Positions 1 through 5,746 of a DNA stretch of 64,000 bases are shown one piece after another. Source of the DNA: an uncultured Erythrobacter sp. GTDB lineage: Bacteria > Pseudomonadota > Alphaproteobacteria > Sphingomonadales > Sphingomonadaceae. Each line of letters opens with the position of its first letter. The first letter of the stretch is position 1. The stretch is taken from positions 2,551,928 to 2,615,927 of the forward strand of contig CANKYI010000001.1 in the NCBI GenBank assembly GCA_947488085.1, read 5' to 3'. The notes beneath the pieces are model-generated. The model did no database searches and was not told where the DNA came from. It saw only the letters and a list, made by a program, of their open reading frames with translations. Both the position numbers and the translations under genes were made by a program.

Positions 1-171
1 GTAAAGTTTAGTGAAACCACGTCCGCCTTGGTCGCCACTGTTCAAGAGGTAGGCAGTCGGCTTACATCCCTAAATCGGCATAAGGGGCCAGCGCAAACTG
101 CATCCGATTTTGTCCAACAAAGAATTTGGCAGTTTTGGCTGAGACTGCGGTCGCAAGCTGACAGTAGGTGA
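1..171 (+). CDS. Possible C-terminal end of an unidentified protein, cut by the window edge
   Basis: Frame 1 is open from the first base to a TGA at 169-171, giving 56 residues and ending in a Q/W/R-rich helix-like tail (..IWQFWLRLRSQADSR). The start lies outside the window. An open stretch of this length could arise by chance, and third-position GC is not biased as in the later ICE genes, so coding status is unproven. No family recognised. Confidence 0.3.
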   Translation, partial: VKFSETTSALVATVQEVGSRLTSLNRHKGPAQTASDFVQQRIWQFWLRLRSQADSR

Positions 172-792
172 GGATTATGTGTAGCACACAAACGCTATTG
201 AGGCGGGCCCGCTAGCGAAAGATTGCTGAAACCTCGCCACCGCCGAAGCAGCATCACGGTATTCATCGAGGCGACTTGAAGCTCGAGTGCGAGCTTTCAG
301 CTTGCATCATCTGATAGCGTTCAGAAGCCTCAACCTAGCACAGCGCATATCGAACACAGCCAAGCCCCAGTGGGAGGAAGCATTCTCGCATTGCAGGGAA
401 TGCTTGGCGACAGCTCCGCACTGCGCCGTTCTGCACGCCAGAGCCTGTCTTTCTCCGACCGACATTGCCGTTGGATTGCGCGGCCCGAGGGTGGCGGTCA
501 TTTCTCTTTCCATGCCCTCGTCAACCGCGTCCGTCACGGCCTCTCATCGGGCTGATCTGACCGGGATCGGCTGGCGCCTCGACCGCCTCAGCCGCAACGC
601 CGCGTTCGGACTTTCTTCCCCTGGGCTTCGCCAATTCCTCGCGGGACGACCCTGACGGGTCCAAGAAAGTCCGCCCCCGGCGTCCTTCGCTTACGCTGCG
701 GGCCAAGGGCTGCGTCGGCGGATCGTCCCGATCCTGACGATCGCCATCGAGACCGCGACGGGCGCGGGATCGAAAGCCAAAGGAGAAATGAC
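172..792. other. 620-bp stretch without a convincing gene, upstream of DUF736
   Basis: Open frames exist on both strands (for example 287-655 on + and 307-537 on -), but none has a good ribosome binding site, a recognisable domain or credible composition. The first half is less GC-rich than the conjugation genes. The last 150 bp become GC-rich and lead into the DUF736 ribosome binding site. It may hold the promoter of DUF736 and remnants of lost accessory genes. Confidence 0.4.
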
Positions 793-1128
793 ATGGCCAC
801 CATCGGAACCTTCAAGAAGACCGGCAACGAATACGTCGGAGAAATCGTCACCCTCAACGTGCAGGCGCAGAACGTTCGCATCGTCCCCGAGGACAGCACC
901 TCGGGCGAGAACGCTCCCTCCCACCGGGTCTTCGTCGGCCGCGCCGAGATCGGCGCCGCCTGGTCGAAGCGCTCGAACGAGAACCGCGACTATCTGAGCC
1001 TCAAGCTGGATGATCCGAGCTTCACCCAGCCGATCTACGCCAACCTCTTCGATGACACGGTCGTCGAAGGTGGCGAGGAAACCTTCAGCCTCATCTGGTC
1101 CCGGGCGCGCCGCAAGAACGGCGACTGA
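793..1128 (+). CDS. DUF736 family protein
   Basis: A 111-residue protein that begins with the family's typical MATIGTFKK start, followed by a predicted beta-rich body and the stretch ..FVGRAEIGAAW. DUF736 proteins are small, functionally uncharacterised proteins found almost only on alphaproteobacterial plasmids and ICEs, so the gene marks the element rather than revealing a pathway. A clear AGGAGA ribosome binding site at 781-786 precedes the ATG. A strong GNRA-loop hairpin follows 15 bp after the stop codon, so the gene is probably transcribed on its own or ends an upstream transcript. Confidence 0.9.
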   Translation: MATIGTFKKTGNEYVGEIVTLNVQAQNVRIVPEDSTSGENAPSHRVFVGRAEIGAAWSKRSNENRDYLSLKLDDPSFTQPIYANLFDDTVVEGGEETFSLIWSRARRKNGD

Positions 1129-1143
1129 GCGCTGCCACCTCAA

Positions 1144-1167
1144 CCCCGCCCGGGAAACCGGGCGGGG
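1144..1167 (+). terminator. Perfect 10-bp GC hairpin with GAAA tetraloop after DUF736
   Basis: CCCCGCCCGG at 1144-1153 pairs perfectly with CCGGGCGGGG at 1158-1167 around a GAAA loop. The hairpin is very stable and sits right after the DUF736 stop, but no U-run follows. It may act as an RNA end-stabiliser or a U-poor terminator. It also lies just beyond the stop of the converging gene 1177-1716. Confidence 0.65.
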
Positions 1168-1176
1168 CGAAACGGT

Positions 1177-1716
1177 TTATCGAAGGCTGATTTTGGGAAG
1201 CGATGGATCGTCTCGGTCGGATCGCTCCCAATGGTCACGGCAAAGTTGTCGTCCCTTTGATGTGAGAGCATAAAGGTTGGAATTGTCAGACATATGGTCG
1301 ATTAGCCCCAGGCGGATGAGGGGGCGCACTGACCCATCGGCTACAGAACGCTCGCGCCGCTTCCCATCGGCATCAACAATGCTCCAACGCTGCTTGCCGT
1401 TCTCCGTGAAGACCTCAATGCGATCCGCTCGGTTCTCATGGTTCCCAGACCGCGCGCTGAACCGAAATGTCATGTCGCAAAGTGTTTCTCGGGATCTAGG
1501 TGGAACCTGTATCCAAGTAACTTCTTCGTTCTCAGGCTCTAGTTTCGCAGCGTGCTTCCTCCCGTCGAGAAATGCTGACACGAGAGCTCGCTCAATAGTG
1601 CCGATCGTATTTTGACTAGTGCCATTTCGGCGTGCGGTCCGATCCGCGCTGACGATGTTCCGCGCGATCTCCTTATACGACGCCCGTTTCTCCGAACTGA
1701 TCTTACCGTGGCCCAA
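1177..1716 (-). CDS. Unrecognised protein of the ICE regulatory region
   Basis: A 179-residue soluble protein. The N-terminal third is basic and helical (MGHGKISSEKRASYKEIARNIV). The middle contains a beta-like stretch ending ..WSIVDADGKRRERSV. The C-terminal part (about 130-170: ..RPLIRLGLIDHMSDNSNLYALTSKGRQL) resembles a winged-helix end, in which a G-L-I helix is followed by a wing and a T-x-K-G-R motif. That hints at DNA binding but is not an assignment. It lies downstream of, and in the same direction as, the small XRE repressor, with a 55-bp gap. Third-position GC is lower than in the tra genes, so it may be a later arrival. Confidence 0.6.
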   Translation of the reverse strand: MGHGKISSEKRASYKEIARNIVSADRTARRNGTSQNTIGTIERALVSAFLDGRKHAAKLEPENEEVTWIQVPPRSRETLCDMTFRFSARSGNHENRADRIEVFTENGKQRWSIVDADGKRRERSVADGSVRPLIRLGLIDHMSDNSNLYALTSKGRQLCRDHWERSDRDDPSLPKISLR

Positions 1717-1771
1717 TCAACTCCCCTTACTAGTATCTGGAGTTTATCAAGCGACGCCTAGACGCCGCTTC

Positions 1772-1984
1772 CTAATCTCGATCTTGTAGCAGAAGCGCTG
1801 GCTCAACATCCAGCGCCAGAGCTGCGTGCCAGAGGGTAATGATCGTGACGTTCTGCTGACCGCGCTCCATCGAACTCACATGGGCGCGATCCACCCCCAT
1901 CTTCACCGCCAACGCCGCCTGGCTCATATCAGCTAAAGTTCTGTAGTGCTTGAGATTGTTTCCAAAAATCTGCCGGATATCCAT
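1772..1984 (-). CDS. Small XRE-family repressor, QseC-like
   Basis: A 70-residue protein that is almost only a lambda-Cro/C-type helix-turn-helix: about residues 8-60, with SQAALAVKMGVDRAHVSSMERGQ as its core, split here by the turn GVD. It starts divergently from a small DUF2285 gene across 177 bp. In Mesorhizobium ICEMlSymR7A a small XRE regulator, QseC, is arranged the same way opposite qseM and represses both promoters. By analogy this protein would set the switch between silent and transfer-active states. The XRE assignment is firm; the QseC role rests on gene order. Confidence 0.85.
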   Translation of the reverse strand: MDIRQIFGNNLKHYRTLADMSQAALAVKMGVDRAHVSSMERGQQNVTIITLWHAALALDVEPALLLQDRD

Positions 1985-2161
1985 CCGACGACAAAAGACC
2001 TATCGCGTATTTTAGTGCGACGTATTATAATGCACGCCCTATGCCACGTCGTTCAGCGATCAGATACGGAGATGCAGCCTTTCAGCCGTGCGGCAGTTGC
2101 GCGAAGCCATGTAAATGAGGCATTAACCATTTGGGCATCAACGGTGCCCATGGGGGATAAG
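1985..2161. promoter_or_regulatory. Divergent promoter region between XRE and DUF2285 genes
   Basis: This AT-richer intergenic region separates two divergent starts. It contains a TATTATAAT stretch at about 2023-2031, which could serve as a -10 region. A perfect inverted repeat, TGGGCA (2132-2137) and TGCCCA (2145-2150) with a 7-bp spacer, ends just before the ribosome binding site of the DUF2285 gene. Either could be an operator of the XRE protein; no binding site can be proven by eye. Confidence 0.45.
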
Positions 2162-2428
2162 ATGAGCAGCGAGATTAGTCGAAAACTTACCGATACCCCG
2201 CCGAACAGCGACCACCTGACCGACTATGACCGCGCCCAGCTCAAGCTTTACGCACGCCTCCTCGACGCGGAAGCCGATGGGGCGGCGCTTTCGGAAGTCG
2301 CGCACCACCTGTTCGGGATCGACGCCGAAGACGAACCGGAGCGCGCCAGACGCGTGCATGACAATCACCTCGTGCGTGCTCACTGGGTCGCTGAGCAAGG
2401 CTACCGCGACCTCCTGACCAACGCCTGA
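2162..2428 (+). CDS. Small DUF2285 protein, QseM-like antiactivator
   Basis: An 88-residue helical protein with the short DUF2285 pattern: an L-x-L-Y-A-R-L-L-D-A-x-A-x-G helix, then ..EVAHHLFGIDAEDEPERA.., then ..HWVAEQGYRDLLTNA. Stand-alone proteins of this size include QseM of ICEMlSymR7A, which binds and blocks the activator FseA. The position fits: divergent from the XRE repressor and directly upstream of the DUF6499/DUF2285 pair. The start at 2162 has GGGGA four bases upstream; an in-frame ATG at 2150 is the alternative. The longer upstream open frame is not credible because it runs through the divergent promoter. Confidence 0.75.
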   Translation: MSSEISRKLTDTPPNSDHLTDYDRAQLKLYARLLDAEADGAALSEVAHHLFGIDAEDEPERARRVHDNHLVRAHWVAEQGYRDLLTNA

Positions 2429-2570
2429 AACCGCAATAAGCGAGCATGCGCGTGATGCCTTTCGCGCATCGCCTTATGCCGTTCATCTCCCTACGTTTTC
2501 CCGTTTAACGCGAGCATATTGTTGAGTCGAAAGCGTCTGACGCTCGGCGCGCAACAGTTGGAGAGCGGAT

Positions 2571-2741
2571 ATGCCGACGAACTGGCGAGACGAAACCGAC
2601 TACGATTACATCGAAACACTCGATGCTTCCGGTTTGGCTTGGGAGTGCCTCAGGCGCAATCCTGACTACCGCGCCGCGTTTCCAAACTTGACCGAGAACG
2701 AGGCGGCCGCCTGGGGGTTGCGATTTCCCGGTAGATCCTGA
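2571..2741 (+). CDS. DUF6499 N-terminal half of an FseA-like activator (upstream frame)
   Basis: A short gene of 56 codons. Its product starts MPTNWRDETDYDYIETLDAS and contains the DUF6499 signature W-E-C-L-R-R-N-P-D-Y-R followed by ..AAAWGLRFPGRS. Proteins of this family normally continue from WGLRF into a D-P segment and then a DUF2285 domain. Here the frame ends at TGA 2739-2741, while the expected continuation (..DPELKATDAKLYWRP..) lies in the +1 frame. In ICEMlSymR7A the same split (msi172/msi171) is joined by programmed +1 frameshifting to give FseA, the activator of excision and transfer. A good AG-rich ribosome binding site (GGAGAG) precedes the ATG. Confidence 0.8.
   Translation: MPTNWRDETDYDYIETLDASGLAWECLRRNPDYRAAFPNLTENEAAAWGLRFPGRS
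2724..2741 (+). promoter_or_regulatory. Probable programmed +1 ribosomal frameshift site
   Basis: The upstream frame reads TTT CCC GGT AGA TCC TGA. If the ribosome slips +1 on CCC-G, it reads VDPELKATDAKLYWRP and continues without a stop to 3303. The window in which a shift can occur is limited by a +1-frame TGA at 2689-2691 and the zero-frame TGA at 2739-2741. CCC followed by N is a known +1-prone context for tRNA-Pro. The fused product would be about 243 residues: 53 codons before the slip and 190 after it. The exact slip codon is an inference. Confidence 0.65.
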
Positions 2742-2793
2742 GCTGAAGGCGACGGACGCGAAACTCTACTGGAGGCCGTCGGTTGCACCAGCC

Positions 2794-3303
2794 GTGACAT
2801 GCTTGATGACTGCCAGAAGCCTCTCTGAGGCCGAACATGCTGTCTTCGATCAGATCATCCTCGAAACAAGGCGCGGCGTCCGTGGTCGCTACTGGTCTTG
2901 CATTCGTAGCGGGTTGATCGTCGTTTCGGACGACGCTTTGACGGGAGACCGCGCGCGCGCCGTCATCGTCCCTTTTACGCCTGACTGGTCAATCAGAATC
3001 GCCACCGCCGAGCGCCTAAAGCGCGTCTGGCGCGGTCAGACGCCGCACGCCTTGTTCACACTTCAACGGCGGAAACGCATTGGTCATGCGCTGCGCACGG
3101 ACGACGCACGGCAAACGGGGGCGCGGCTGCGGGATATTGCAGTGGCCTATTTCGGCGCAAGAAGGGTTGCCGACGAACCTTGGAAGACGAGCGCGTTGAA
3201 GGCGCAGATCGCGCGTCTTGCAGCATACGGTCACACCCTCGTCAATGACGGCTATCGCCAATTGCTGCGTGGCAAATCAACGGCCCGTTCGCGTCGCAAA
3301 TAG
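2794..3303 (+). CDS. DUF2285 C-terminal half of an FseA-like activator (downstream frame)
   Basis: From a GTG at 2794 this frame gives 169 residues, but the frame is open from 2692 and the first conserved residues (DPEL.. from 2734) precede the GTG. The GTG has no ribosome binding site, so most product is probably made as a frameshift fusion with 2571-2741. The C-terminal half carries the DUF2285 pattern: QRRKRIGHALRTDDARQTGA, then ..RDIAVAYFGARRV, then ..LAAYGHTLVNDGYRQLLRG, with a basic tail. In FseA this domain is thought to contact DNA and to be bound by QseM. The next gene, an excisionase-like HTH gene, would be its target. Confidence 0.8.
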   Translation: MTCLMTARSLSEAEHAVFDQIILETRRGVRGRYWSCIRSGLIVVSDDALTGDRARAVIVPFTPDWSIRIATAERLKRVWRGQTPHALFTLQRRKRIGHALRTDDARQTGARLRDIAVAYFGARRVADEPWKTSALKAQIARLAAYGHTLVNDGYRQLLRGKSTARSRRK

Positions 3304-3369
3304 CCGGCATCTGCGTCCCAACGGACATCTTCCAAAGCAAAATCCAGGCAACAGGACCGCACCCAAGAG

Positions 3370-3405
3370 GGGGTGACGATTTTTCTTCTGAATCTTCGTC
3401 ATCCC
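3370..3405 (+). promoter_or_regulatory. Inverted repeat upstream of the excisionase-like gene
   Basis: GGGGTGACGA at 3370-3379 pairs with TCGTCATCCC at 3396-3405, ten pairs including one G-T, around a 16-bp T-rich spacer. It lies between the FseA-like gene and the RdfS-like gene. It could be an activator operator (two half-sites about 2.5 helix turns apart) or a weak terminator of the upstream gene. The 187-bp gap 3304-3490 otherwise holds the promoter of the rdfS-to-relaxase run. Confidence 0.4.
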
Positions 3406-3490
3406 TCCCTGGCGCTCTTCTCCGCTTCTCTGGCCGCGAGCCGTCCCTCGCATCCCGCGACGGACCTGCGACGACCAGAGGAGACCCCCA

Positions 3491-3775
3491 ATGCCCGATC
3501 CCAATGCCGGCCTGCCGCCGCGCTATCTCAGAACCCCCGAAGCCGCCCGCTTTCTGGGCCTGTCCGGCCGCACGCTGGAGAAACACCGCACCTACGGGAC
3601 CGGCCCGAAGTATTCCAAGATTGGAGGTCGTGTCGTTTACGCGGTCGAAGATCTGCAGGCGTGGGTCAGCCGCGGCGAGAAACGCTCCACGTCTGATGAC
3701 ACGGGCGACACCGTGCTTCCCGCCAAACGCCATGCGGCGATCTCGCCCGCCTATAGCGGCGAGAAGCGCTCATGA
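3491..3775 (+). CDS. HTH excisionase-like protein, RdfS-like
   Basis: A 94-residue protein with an AlpA/MerR-type winged helix at about 9-60: RYLRTPEAARFLGLSGRTLEKHR, split by the turn, then the wing ..GPKYSKIGGRVVYAVEDLQAWV. Such proteins are often recombination directionality factors that bend att DNA and direct the integrase towards excision. In ICEMlSymR7A, RdfS has this form, is activated by FseA and heads the same gene run (traF, transglycosylase, relaxase). An AGGAGA ribosome binding site precedes the ATG. The stop overlaps the next start by 4 bp, so the excision factor and the DNA-processing genes appear co-expressed. Confidence 0.8.
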   Translation: MPDPNAGLPPRYLRTPEAARFLGLSGRTLEKHRTYGTGPKYSKIGGRVVYAVEDLQAWVSRGEKRSTSDDTGDTVLPAKRHAAISPAYSGEKRS

Positions 3776-4236
3776 ACGGGCGCACCACCGTTGAACTAAA
3801 ATGGATCGAAGGCCGCATCGAACACTGGTTGCGGTTCGGTCGGATCGTTCAGGAGACGATCAAAAGCCGGTCGGTCAGTGTGGTCGGTGTCGATCCCGGC
3901 AGCATCTTCGCCTTCATCCGCTGGGCCGCAAACAACTATGGCACAGTCGAAAGCCGGATCGACATCTTGCAAGCCGTCCGCCCCGGCGAGCGCTTTTCGA
4001 CCGTGCCTTTTGTGACGCCCGGCGGGGTATCTCTGTTACGGCTTTCTGGGTGGCCCAAGGTCGAAGCGGTACTGCACTGCATCGACCAGATCGAAGCGGA
4101 GAAGATCGCGCCGGAGGACGCCTGCCCGGACCATTGGCGGCACGTCCACAACCGCCTCAGCTGCAATCTCGAGCCGCGCCCATACACGCCGTATCGGCAT
4201 GACGCCTGGCTCAAACGTCGGGCTCTGGCGGCATGA
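3772..4236 (+). CDS. DUF2840 domain protein
   Basis: A 154-residue protein matching the DUF2840 pattern as I know it: V-E-L-x-W-I-E-x-R-I-E-H-W-L-R-F-G at the start, ..FAFIRWAANNYGTVESRIDI in the middle, and ..DHWRHVHNRL near the C-terminus. The family has no known biochemical role and is found next to traF and relaxase genes of alphaproteobacterial ICEs and plasmids. The gene overlaps its upstream neighbour by 4 bp and the traF start by 4 bp, which suggests translational coupling in one transfer operon. Confidence 0.88.
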   Translation: MNGRTTVELKWIEGRIEHWLRFGRIVQETIKSRSVSVVGVDPGSIFAFIRWAANNYGTVESRIDILQAVRPGERFSTVPFVTPGGVSLLRLSGWPKVEAVLHCIDQIEAEKIAPEDACPDHWRHVHNRLSCNLEPRPYTPYRHDAWLKRRALAA

Positions 4237-4745
4237 AACGCGCGCGCGCCTCGCTTCTTATCGGCAGCGCCGGTATCGCGTTGATCGCGCTTTCCGCGAT
4301 CATTCGCGCCAACCCGATCCTGGTCTGGAATGCATCGGCGAGCGTGCCCATCGGCTTCTACGCCGTGCAGCCGCTCGACACGCCGAATGTCGGCGATCTC
4401 GTTGTTCTCGAACCGCCATCGCCGCTCGGCGAGTGGCTCCTGGAGCATGGCTATCTCGGCGCGGATGTCCCTCTAATCAAACATGTCGCCGCACTTCCCG
4501 GGCAGCTGGCCTGCCGTATTGGCGTCACCGTCAGCATCGACGGAGAGATCGTCGCGACTGCGATAGAGCGCGACCGTTTCGACCGTCCGCTGCCAGTCTG
4601 GCAGGGCTGTCACCAACTTACCGACGATCAGGTCTTCTTCCTCAATCCCGACACCGAGGCGAGCCTCGACGGACGATACTTCGGGCCGTTGCCGCGCGAC
4701 ACGATCATTGGCCGCGCGGTGCCGATCTGGACGCGTGAGGGCTGA
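4233..4745 (+). CDS. traF: Conjugative transfer signal peptidase TraF (S26 family)
   Basis: A 170-residue inner-membrane protease with one N-terminal membrane segment (about 7-25). The catalytic serine region is N-A-S-A-S-V-P-I-G-F-Y (about 33-43), the usual S-x-P-x-G-x-Y pattern. The catalytic lysine region is L-I-K-H-V-A-A-L-P-G. In RP4-type systems TraF trims and cyclises the TrbC pilin, and trbC is present here at 11058. The gene overlaps DUF2840 by 4 bp and is followed closely by the transglycosylase, the same order as in ICEMlSymR7A. Confidence 0.92.
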   Translation: MKRARASLLIGSAGIALIALSAIIRANPILVWNASASVPIGFYAVQPLDTPNVGDLVVLEPPSPLGEWLLEHGYLGADVPLIKHVAALPGQLACRIGVTVSIDGEIVATAIERDRFDRPLPVWQGCHQLTDDQVFFLNPDTEASLDGRYFGPLPRDTIIGRAVPIWTREG

Positions 4746-4749
4746 CGCG

Positions 4750-5496
4750 ATGGCCTTCCTTCTACCTTCCGGCCGTCGCTTCTTTGCCGCTTCCGCGATC
4801 CTGATCACACTTTCCGGCTGCGCCAATCCGCCCGCCGCCGATGCCCGGGATACGGTTTCCCGTTCCGATCTGGCCGCCGCCCAAAACTCCGATATCGACA
4901 CGCATATTTCAGAAGCCGCACAGCGCTTTGGCATCCCGGAGCGCTGGATACGCGCCGTTATGCAGGCCGAAAGTGCGGGCAATCCACGCGCCGTCAGCAG
5001 CGCTGGTGCGATGGGTTTGATGCAGATCATGCCCGGCACTTGGGTCGAGCTTAGCGCTGCCCACGGCTTCGGCTCTGACCCGTTCGACCGCCGGGAGAAC
5101 ATACTCGCAGGCGCGGCCTATCTACGCCAGATGTACGACCAATTCGGCGCGCCGGGGTTTCTGGCTGCCTACAATGCCGGACCCGGACGGTATGCCGAGC
5201 ACCTGCGAACCGGGCGCACCTTGCCGCGTGAAACGCGCCGCTACGTTGCAGCGCTTTCTCAAGAACTCGGCTTTTCGGATGCAGCTCCGTTGCAGTCAGT
5301 GCGCACGGTTTCTGCCGATCGATGGCAAGCTGCCCCGCTTTTTGCGCCCGTCACAGCTTCGCGTGAACCGCAGCGAAATGCGGAGCCAGACCGCCCAGTG
5401 ATCGATGTCCAAACCGCTGAGGAACCGGCCCAGCCGGGTTTACAAAACCACCAACCGAACCCGCTCTTTGTCTCCAGAACCGGGGAGCCAGAGTGA
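4750..5496 (+). CDS. Lytic transglycosylase lipoprotein of the transfer operon
   Basis: A 248-residue SLT-family murein hydrolase. It has a signal sequence with lipobox L-S-G-C (Cys about 22), so it is probably lipid-anchored. The catalytic domain (about 50-170) shows the E-S-A-G motif with the catalytic Glu in ..MQAESAGNP, then GAMGLMQIMPGTW and the late ..AAYNAGPGRY. It would open peptidoglycan for the mating channel, like VirB1. The start chosen is ATG 4750, which leaves a complete lipoprotein signal; upstream in-frame starts would put charged residues ahead of it. The C-terminal 70 residues are low-complexity. Confidence 0.9.
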   Translation: MAFLLPSGRRFFAASAILITLSGCANPPAADARDTVSRSDLAAAQNSDIDTHISEAAQRFGIPERWIRAVMQAESAGNPRAVSSAGAMGLMQIMPGTWVELSAAHGFGSDPFDRRENILAGAAYLRQMYDQFGAPGFLAAYNAGPGRYAEHLRTGRTLPRETRRYVAALSQELGFSDAAPLQSVRTVSADRWQAAPLFAPVTASREPQRNAEPDRPVIDVQTAEEPAQPGLQNHQPNPLFVSRTGEPE

Positions 5497-5746
5497 TGAA
5501 CGCTACGATCTGGCTCCGCCCCGTTTCGTCGTGCTGCTTCGTATGGAATGCGGCAGACGGAGGATTGCAGCCACCATCAACGACGGGAGGGCAAGATAAA
5601 AGGCCGGACGCGCGGGGGCGCTACGGCGTTGTTGTTGTTGGGGTTTTTGCGTGCTGCGCACTTGGCCGCAGTGCCGCACCTACGGCTACCTCTCTGATTA
5701 CAATGCACCTTCACCGTGCCACGCCTGTTTTTGCGGAAGCACGCGC
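5497..5746. other. 250-bp region before the relaxase: possible oriT or small coupled ORF
   Basis: This gap between the transglycosylase and relaxase is where an RlxS-type oriT would be expected. It includes an imperfect inverted repeat, TGCGCACT (5655-5662) and AGTGCCGCA (5670-5678), just before the relaxase start. An open frame (ATG 5496, stop TGA 5748-5750, 84 residues) fills the gap. It has GGGGAG upstream, and its ends overlap both neighbours by ATGA, which argues for coding. However, the translation is low-complexity, with Val and Cys runs and no domain. I cannot choose between noncoding oriT and small gene; both may be true. Confidence 0.35.

Noticed and set aside
287..655. 122-codon open frame on + (and a 76-codon frame on - at 307-537)
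   Set aside because: No ribosome binding site, no domain and low-complexity translations; the frames lie antisense to each other in DNA that looks noncoding or degraded.
1946..2161. 68-codon N-terminal extension of the QseM-like protein
   Set aside because: It would run through the divergent promoter and into the XRE gene start; the sequence from 2162 alone matches the small DUF2285 size.
2794..2796. GTG as an independent start of the DUF2285 protein
   Set aside because: No Shine-Dalgarno, and family-conserved residues lie upstream of it in the same frame; a frameshift fusion explains the data better, though minor separate translation cannot be excluded.
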